DNA of 9,646 nucleotides from an archaeon. GTDB lineage: Archaea; Nanobdellota; Nanobdellia; Pacearchaeales; GW2011-AR1. Shown piece after piece: positions 5,701-9,646 of the stretch. Location: NCBI GenBank assembly GCA_025453475.1, contig JALOQH010000014.1, positions 1-9,646 on the forward strand. Reading direction: 5' to 3'. How positions within the stretch are numbered: position 1 is the first letter of the stretch; the number at the start of each line of letters is the position of its first letter. The notes under the pieces were generated by a model, which did not search any database, had not been told where the DNA came from, and saw nothing but the letters and a program-made list of their open reading frames with translations. A program made the translations under genes and the position numbers.

Positions 5701-8391
5701 CAGCGACGGCGAAGCCTTTGAGAAATCATAATCTCCTATAAGAAGGATGTCATATGTTCCAATATTAAATGTCGCGTCATTCATCACATCCGCGTCTGTT
5801 AACTGCGTGTAAGGCATATCGCTTCTCGTAAGAGTTGAAGTTATCTGCCCCTGCGAGCCGCCAAGAACAGCAACTTTCGGCGCCCTGCTTAATTGAACTA
5901 CCTGAGCTTTTGGCACTCTTCCTTCTTCATTCAATGTGAGAATCTGAACACTGCCGCGGACTGAATTAATATATGTAAGCGCGCTCGACACGTCATCTTT
6001 TATAAGCCAGAATCCGTGGCAGAAGAATTCATTATAGTCTGCATTTGTATCAACATTTGTCGCATTCAGCCTCACGCATTCAGGAGTTACTACCCAGTCT
6101 GCCTTATATGAATTATCCAAAACATTCCAGAGAACCCCGTACATTGCAAGGAAGTCCAAGTCATATGCGCTTGGATTCTGCTTGTCATCCCCTGGAATCA
6201 AAATCGAGCCAGCAGGATAGATTATCACAATTCCTTCTATCTTTATGTTCTTGAATACAGTTACTCCCAATCCAGGATCATATGCCCTTATTACATAACT
6301 TCCGCCAGCTGTTCCTTCAGGAATTACAAATGAATCAGAGATGTAGCCAGAGCCTGTTGAAAGCGTATTAAATACAGTGAGGTTTGCAGTTGCGTTTCCA
6401 ATGCTTATCTGCACATTCTCGCTAAAGCTGAATCCAAACCCGGTTATCAGGATTGTCTGCTTCTGTGTGTAAAGGTCACTGTCAGATAAGACTACTGGAG
6501 GCACGTAGAAATATCTCGGGATGTCTCTTGTTGTCCTTAAATTGCCGTAAGTGTCATTTGCGTAGATGTAAACCGTGTATCTGCCCCTCTGCGAAGTTGT
6601 ATAAGTGTAGCCATAAACGTTTCCCGCAAGATTAGACATTGAATAATTTATGCTCGTGCCGTCAGGCCTCACAATCTCAACCCATTGGCTGCTCAGTCCA
6701 TAATCGTCGTAGATTGATGCATTTATGTAAACATTTGTCGATGGGTCAGGATAAGTCGGCATGATTGAGACATTTGCAATAACCGGCACCATCAAGTCAG
6801 TTATCGTGAATGTCTGCTGCGAGGTGTTTATCAAAAGCCCTGAGGTATCATTCGCATAAATCCAGAATGACTTTGTCCCAAATCCAAACACACTCGCATT
6901 AACATCAACTGCGTATGTATCGTTGCTGATATTAACCATCGGGAATATCAGATATTGCCCGGTTGCATTGGACACATTAAGCCAGACAACACTTACATTA
7001 ACATTATCTGTCACATTCGCAGCAAAAGTGAAATTGCCCTGCCATTCCTGCGAAACAGGCGCAACATAATATGGGTCAAATTCAGCAATCGGCGCAATCA
7101 AAGGTGCCTGCAAATCTTCTGCAAGAATAGTCAGATTGACATGCCCGGATTGTATGCTGTCTGCAGCAACGTTTGTTGAATTTGCAAATGCCCAGAATTC
7201 ATAAGTTCCTGAAGAGCTTGTTGCATTGACTGTCCAGTAAACTAAGCAGCTCGAGCCTATTGCCATATCGTTGAGGCATCCGAAAAAGATAGGAGCAGCG
7301 TTTGTGCTGTTTAGAGGATTGCTCATGTTCGTGTAGAATGGCGTTGCCCCGGTTGTTGTGCTCACAAGGCTTCCTGCAACCAGGCCCGTAATGACATGTC
7401 CTGTCCATTTGAATGCCTTTACAATATAAAACCAGATTTTCGCGAAGAATCCTGCAGGCGCAATCTCTTCAACCTCAGAAACAAAAACAGAAGCAGGGTC
7501 AAGAGATACGTTGACATACCCGCATGCAGCAGCATTGCACGTAACATTCACAGTTATATTGAAGAATTTATTCTGTGGCACATTCATATTAACGGTCGGA
7601 TAAACAAGTTCGGTCGTTAAAACCGGGGTGGTTAATATGGGCAGCAATATCTGCGTCATGTTATTATTGTTCATGACAACCATTGTTGAATTAGCTGAAA
7701 CACCTTTTACCGCAGAAACATTATATCTCTTGTAGTCTGTTGTTGTACCGCTGACTCTCGTTTCCTTGGTAACATTAAGCGTCAGCTTTCCATCTGAATT
7801 AGTTGTTCCCGTGAAAGTCATGAAACTGCTGTTGAACGCAGTAATGCTCGCACCCGGCACCGCGGTGCCGTTTGTCCAGTTTACCCTCACATCCAGATAC
7901 CACTGCCTCGTATAGTTTGAATTTGAGTCCACGCCCTGTCCGGAAAAACTAACATTAATAAAAGTGATATTTGAAGATCTCACAAGAGATATCCCGTATG
8001 TTCCGCCAGAGAAAATGCTGTTCCAAATTCTGCTGTTATTCGCATTCGTTAAGTTGAGTTGGTAAGTTGTAAAATCTCTTAAGGTGCAGCCATAAAGAGA
8101 AACATTGGAATTAGAATTTACGACACTCATAGCAAATTCAGCTCCGCCAGACCCCTCAATCTCATTTCCCTGGCAATTTATTGCAATGTTATTCCCGCTA
8201 AAAACCGCTCCTTCTTCGAGGAATCCGCAGGAAATCGCAGAGGCTGAATCATAATAACCTGCTGTAAATAATGGACCTGGTGCGCCACAATATGTCCCAG
8301 TAGTAAGAGTTGTAGCGCTCGCAAATCCCGCATAAAGCAGGCTAGATATCACAAAAATCGCTAAAATACCAAGTTTTCTTGCCTCTTTCAT
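2797..8391 (-). CDS. Giant membrane-anchored surface protein (beta-helix, Ig-like, GATase-like and Cys-rich modules)
   Basis: 1864 residues, outside-facing. Residues 1-26 are a signal peptide (basic MKEARK, hydrophobic core, cleavage after FASA). Next come a NosD-like right-handed beta-helix (~52-155), a carboxypeptidase-regulatory-like fold (~165-230, 'VPGASITAFNSS...NSDGKLTLNV'), an Ig-like domain interrupted by a hydrophobic stretch (~255-425), two Ig-like domains (~430-630), an IPT/TIG-like domain (~640-720, 'ILITGFGFSFSENV'), and a Rossmann, GATase-like region (~720-1038: 'KVAVLGGS', 'YDILLIGDYDF', 'SRFVNSGGYCHAEDDG', 'YVTYSGGHIGSS'). Further Ig/FN3-like domains fill ~1044-1525. The hairpin 'xANDxxGN' recurs near 512, 610, 1127 and, degenerate, near 1416 and 1506. 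A Cys-rich zone (1527-1640) includes a TSP1-like 'WTCGDWGNC'. Then an acidic linker, one membrane segment (~1695-1727) and a basic cytoplasmic tail to 1864. More than 60 N-X-S/T sequons suggest heavy N-glycosylation. Probable roles are adhesion, cell contact or sensing; the ligand is unknown. It is first in a three-gene operon. Confidence 0.95.
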   Translation of the reverse strand: MKEARKLGILAIFVISSLLYAGFASATTLTTGTYCGAPGPLFTAGYYDSASAISCGFLEEGAVFSGNNIAINCQGNEIEGSGGAEFAMSVVNSNSNVSLYGCTLRDFTTYQLNLTNANNSRIWNSIFSGGTYGISLVRSSNITFINVSFSGQGVDSNSNYTRQWYLDVRVNWTNGTAVPGASITAFNSSFMTFTGTTNSDGKLTLNVTKETRVSGTTTDYKRYNVSAVKGVSANSTMVVMNNNNMTQILLPILTTPVLTTELVYPTVNMNVPQNKFFNITVNVTCNAAACGYVNVSLDPASVFVSEVEEIAPAGFFAKIWFYIVKAFKWTGHVITGLVAGSLVSTTTGATPFYTNMSNPLNSTNAAPIFFGCLNDMAIGSSCLVYWTVNATSSSGTYEFWAFANSTNVAADSIQSGHVNLTILAEDLQAPLIAPIAEFDPYYVAPVSQEWQGNFTFAANVTDNVNVSVVWLNVSNATGQYLIFPMVNISNDTYAVDVNASVFGFGTKSFWIYANDTSGLLINTSQQTFTITDLMVPVIANVSIMPTYPDPSTNVYINASIYDDYGLSSQWVEIVRPDGTSINYSMSNLAGNVYGYTYTTSQRGRYTVYIYANDTYGNLRTTRDIPRYFYVPPVVLSDSDLYTQKQTILITGFGFSFSENVQISIGNATANLTVFNTLSTGSGYISDSFVIPEGTAGGSYVIRAYDPGLGVTVFKNIKIEGIVIIYPAGSILIPGDDKQNPSAYDLDFLAMYGVLWNVLDNSYKADWVVTPECVRLNATNVDTNADYNEFFCHGFWLIKDDVSSALTYINSVRGSVQILTLNEEGRVPKAQVVQLSRAPKVAVLGGSQGQITSTLTRSDMPYTQLTDADVMNDATFNIGTYDILLIGDYDFSKASPSLAANISRFVNSGGYCHAEDDGAITLDAQTNFLGNLAEDGTYTGDIRIITPSNAITQVQLDVFSNSVGSASVLDISGATNPDYTVFLADANNPPATNVKLVGMTVGSGYVTYSGGHIGSSQGSSELGRPRNRILDNLLFFSTNVNDQSDPEVLNVTPMAASNVTQFRKINLSAIITDDAAVDSVRANISWAISSLVTPLSGPDIFSSYSYEFTNTTYVIDKNTLTRYNITFFANDSSGNTVNSSTYFYVIPDKIPRWSNNASLIVSSYNASQESLFNISWLDDFEVNLSNTFFESNFTGSFVNYTSTLTSGNASNGSHILSKVLPAGTFAWRAHSSDEYNQWNSTNLYYFTIQKASTITNLTLNDYQGNITAEAGSTINITARAVCPAPGNVLVYDDGVLIANETTCSNLTQYLLPGEHNITMVYAGSQNYSATSETHYIVIQDSVFPVIDYSIPTETSSSVLSRDNIIVNISVYDADFSNATIYLFNTTGLVNSTTLAGPLFYLNFDNLPDGVYYFNASAIDNSLNTNYTLTRTVIIDTLAPNVVINDPDNSTQYNSSSVGVNVTLNEAGACIYSLDNGISNTTLTTSDNTTFTAGLAMSNGNYTMDVYCRDIAGNWNLSQEVSFTVLAPYCGDGTCNGGESCSSCSSDCGSCDSGCTDSTWTCGDWGNCTGGTRTRQCISNCDNTKTESEECSVCTDECSEASTYCAGNIIKECKKNSEGCYKIYTKEECGANYTCKDAVCVYTYVEVEKPLPVEEDEEEKTVEKSSSYGGKAWNWTIQKPSEYIPHGDIPAPVVDWGVATVATGAGISIIWVILLWIAGMLAPLFLIRLKHYIVFVMDSKNKLQMFKDGQLDRKRLHELVNLVDSDFEKLSFADKSEDMVRYLVKSGFVEARLDEPFIVAAHFTSGRNARRYKESLRKIMVKLLGKHEGEKIEIAVNVERASIIGAIRAYFRKRKSEKEAEKLFKK

Positions 8392-8496
8392 TTCTCTTTT
8401 AAACCGCTTTTTACAGCAAATTATGACAAATAAACTACTTATTTTAGCTTTAAATTCCTAACTATTGGGGTTCATTAAGCCCAAGAAGTGACATAT
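8392..8496 (-). promoter_or_regulatory. Intergenic gap holding the surface-operon promoter (exact box undecided)
   Basis: 105 AT-rich bases separate the pseudopilin stop from the surface-protein ATG. Two TATA-like words occur on the minus strand: TTTATTT (about 8429-8435) and TTTAAA within AATTTAAAGC (about 8448-8453). They would give leaders of roughly 15 and 35 nt. Neither has a clear BRE, and the sequence before the ATG (TTTAAAAGAGAA) offers only a weak ribosome-binding site. The gap and the lack of coupling argue that a new transcript starts here; which box is used cannot be decided. Confidence 0.3.
8465..8484. repeat. Short inverted repeat after the pseudopilin gene
   Basis: TTGGG and CCCAA form a 5-bp stem around a 10-nt loop, 12 bp downstream of the pseudopilin stop. 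No T-run follows in the direction of transcription, so it is at best a weak terminator or a regulator-binding palindrome. Confidence 0.25.
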
Positions 8497-9423
8497 TTAA
8501 TCAGAACTCGGACGGCTATTGTTTCCCGTTGAAGACCAACTCTTAGCGCTTCTCCATCCAACACGGCCATCTCCAAAAAGAATGTTTCCTCCCCTAAACT
8601 GGTGATTATTCAAACTCTGCTGGGCAGCAGTTCCCTCTCCGGGCTCTAATCCCCCATATAAATCCCAAACCAACGGGTCTGTACTCTTAACTCCAGACTG
8701 ACCCATAGGTACGACGAAAACATTCTCATAAGACCTCTTTGCTCCGGCCTTGTCAGTATACGGAGCAGTACCCGTTAGGGTAATGTCCACGCTGTTTGAT
8801 CTTAATCCCTGATCGCATGGGCATTCCAATAATTTAGCGTTATCCAAATAAGTTGGATAAAGAAGCCCGATTGAACTATGAACAGAGGAAGTTGCAGAAT
8901 TTGCTAAATAAGGATATTGCCCGTCGTAATCTTCTGCGTATAGGACAAGAGATTTTCCAATCTGATCTAATTGGCTTGCGCACTTTACTCGTCTTGCACT
9001 CTCTCGCACCCTGCCAACAGCAGGCAAAAGCAGTCCAGTAAGTATTCCGATTATTGCAATAACCACCATAAGCTCAATTAATGTGAACCCTTTTCTTTTA
9101 TTCCCTGAGTTGCTCATCTTCTCATGCATTTGTTTTGCCCTGTCATACTGCTCAGGAGTTAGATGCTGAAGAACAGCCCTCTGCTCATCAGGACTCATGC
9201 CTCTTGCGTGATTCCCCGCATAAGCCATTGCAAACTCATATTTGCCTTCAGACATATAATTCCTTAATTTTGTAATTCCCCTCTCGCCAATTCTCGCAGC
9301 ATATCTGCCGATATTATTAAAATCGGTTTTTGTCTGCTCATAATCTCTCCTCACAAAATCCGCTGCTCTCGCCAGCAAACCTTTCTCTTCAGACGCCTTT
9401 TGTGTTACTTGTTCGAGTGCCAT
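8497..9423 (-). CDS. Type II pseudopilin of bacterial type with a ~110-residue N-terminal extension
   Basis: 308 residues in two unlike parts. Residues 1-103 are soluble, charged and helical ('[20 protein letters not shown]', '[19 protein letters not shown]') with no match I recognise. Residues 104-308 are a classical prepilin-like protein: basic leader 'SNSGNKRKG', predicted peptidase cut between Gly112 and Phe113, Glu at mature position 5 (Glu117), hydrophobic helix 113-135, then '[11 protein letters not shown]' and a C-terminal [13 protein letters not shown] (His274 to Asp285-Gly286). This is a one-residue-longer form of the H-X9-DG signature common in Planctomycetes, Verrucomicrobia/Lentisphaerae and Omnitrophota. 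Such proteins assemble at the inner membrane into pseudopilus-like fibres. The start at 9423 is supported by coupling: it lies one base after the stop of the upstream gene. Starting at Met103 (9117) would give a normal 10-residue leader, but no ribosome-binding site with good spacing precedes it. Arginine codons differ between the halves (none of 11 CGN versus 4 of 10), suggesting fusion to a transferred gene or a mis-assembly. No secretion machinery is visible here. Confidence 0.85.
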   Translation of the reverse strand: MALEQVTQKASEEKGLLARAADFVRRDYEQTKTDFNNIGRYAARIGERGITKLRNYMSEGKYEFAMAYAGNHARGMSPDEQRAVLQHLTPEQYDRAKQMHEKMSNSGNKRKGFTLIELMVVIAIIGILTGLLLPAVGRVRESARRVKCASQLDQIGKSLVLYAEDYDGQYPYLANSATSSVHSSIGLLYPTYLDNAKLLECPCDQGLRSNSVDITLTGTAPYTDKAGAKRSYENVFVVPMGQSGVKSTDPLVWDLYGGLEPGEGTAAQQSLNNHQFRGGNILFGDGRVGWRSAKSWSSTGNNSRPSSD

Positions 9424-9424
9424 T

Positions 9425-9646
9425 CTATTTTATCAAAAGCGCCTCTAATTCGCTGTCTTTCTTGCCTGCAAGAGATTCTCCAAGCCTTCTCGCTTCTCCA
9501 AGATTGAGTTTCTGATATTTATCTTTTATTGAAAGTGCCTCGCTGTTCGTGAAATTAACTTTTCTGAAGTAATCGTCGAGATTTTTTCTGTATCCTTCTG
9601 CGTTCGAAGCATTTTTAGACTCTTGGGCGGGGTCTGCGTGCAGCCG
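9425..9646 (-). CDS. C-terminal end of a small helical charged protein (partial)
   Basis: The minus strand is open from the right edge for 73 codons and stops at TAG 9427-9425; the 5' end lies outside the window. The peptide (for example [36 protein letters not shown], ending SELEALLIK) is rich in charged residues, has no hydrophobic segment and is predicted to be mostly alpha-helical and cytosolic. Its stop lies one base before the ATG of the pseudopilin fusion gene, so the two are in one operon and translationally coupled. Arginine codons are mainly AGA/AGG, like most genes here. I do not recognise the family. Confidence 0.72.
   Translation of the reverse strand, partial: RLHADPAQESKNASNAEGYRKNLDDYFRKVNFTNSEALSIKDKYQKLNLGEARRLGESLAGKKDSELEALLIK

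Noticed and set aside
1..9646. CRISPR array, tRNA, rRNA or insertion sequence
   Set aside because: No regularly spaced direct repeats, no cloverleaf-like segment with a CCA or T-arm, and no transposase motifs or terminal repeats were seen.

Overview
The window most likely comes from an archaeon, probably one of the DPANN-type lineages (Woesearchaeota, Pacearchaeota, Aenigmarchaeota or similar). The grounds are: a giant surface protein built from modules familiar in those genomes (NosD-like beta-helix, Asn-sequon-rich Ig-like domains, 'CGDGTCNGGE' and 'WTCGDWGNCTGGTRTRQC' Cys modules); a V4R-domain protein; a TATA box about 25 nt before an ATG (leaderless layout); poly-T terminators; and no strong Shine-Dalgarno sites. 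This is inferred from protein style, as there is no rRNA or ribosomal protein to settle it.

Every supported gene lies on the minus strand, so the window reads from right to left. Right edge (9646 to 8497): the end of a small charged helical protein, then one base later a 308-codon gene. That gene joins a ~105-residue helical N-terminal part to a bacterial-type type II pseudopilin (GFTLIE prepilin site, H-X10-DG C-terminal motif). After a 105 bp gap comes the core of the window (8391 to 1659). It holds a 1864-residue surface protein with a signal peptide, a long ectodomain, one membrane anchor and a ~137-residue basic cytoplasmic tail. A 189-residue basic protein of unknown function follows 2 bp later, then a 189-residue V4R protein sharing an ATGA overlap. 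The tight spacing says these three are co-transcribed.

Poly-T runs then end that unit. A new TATA element sits 25 nt before the ATG of a full-length DisA-type diadenylate cyclase (1578 to 487). Its catalytic motifs are nearly intact (DGA kept; RHR changed to RHK), but the helix-hairpin-helix at its C-terminus is degenerate. To its left is a short intergenic hairpin and T-run, and then a poorly supported open frame running off the left edge, which may be a fragment of a subtilisin-like protein.

A possible reading is a surface-to-cytoplasm sensing unit (receptor-like anchored protein, basic partner, V4R ligand or redox sensor) beside a c-di-AMP synthase; only the co-transcription of the first three genes is really supported. 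The pseudopilin half of the 308-residue gene has a different arginine codon pattern from its own N-terminal half and from most neighbours, which points to acquisition from a bacterium or to an assembly artefact.
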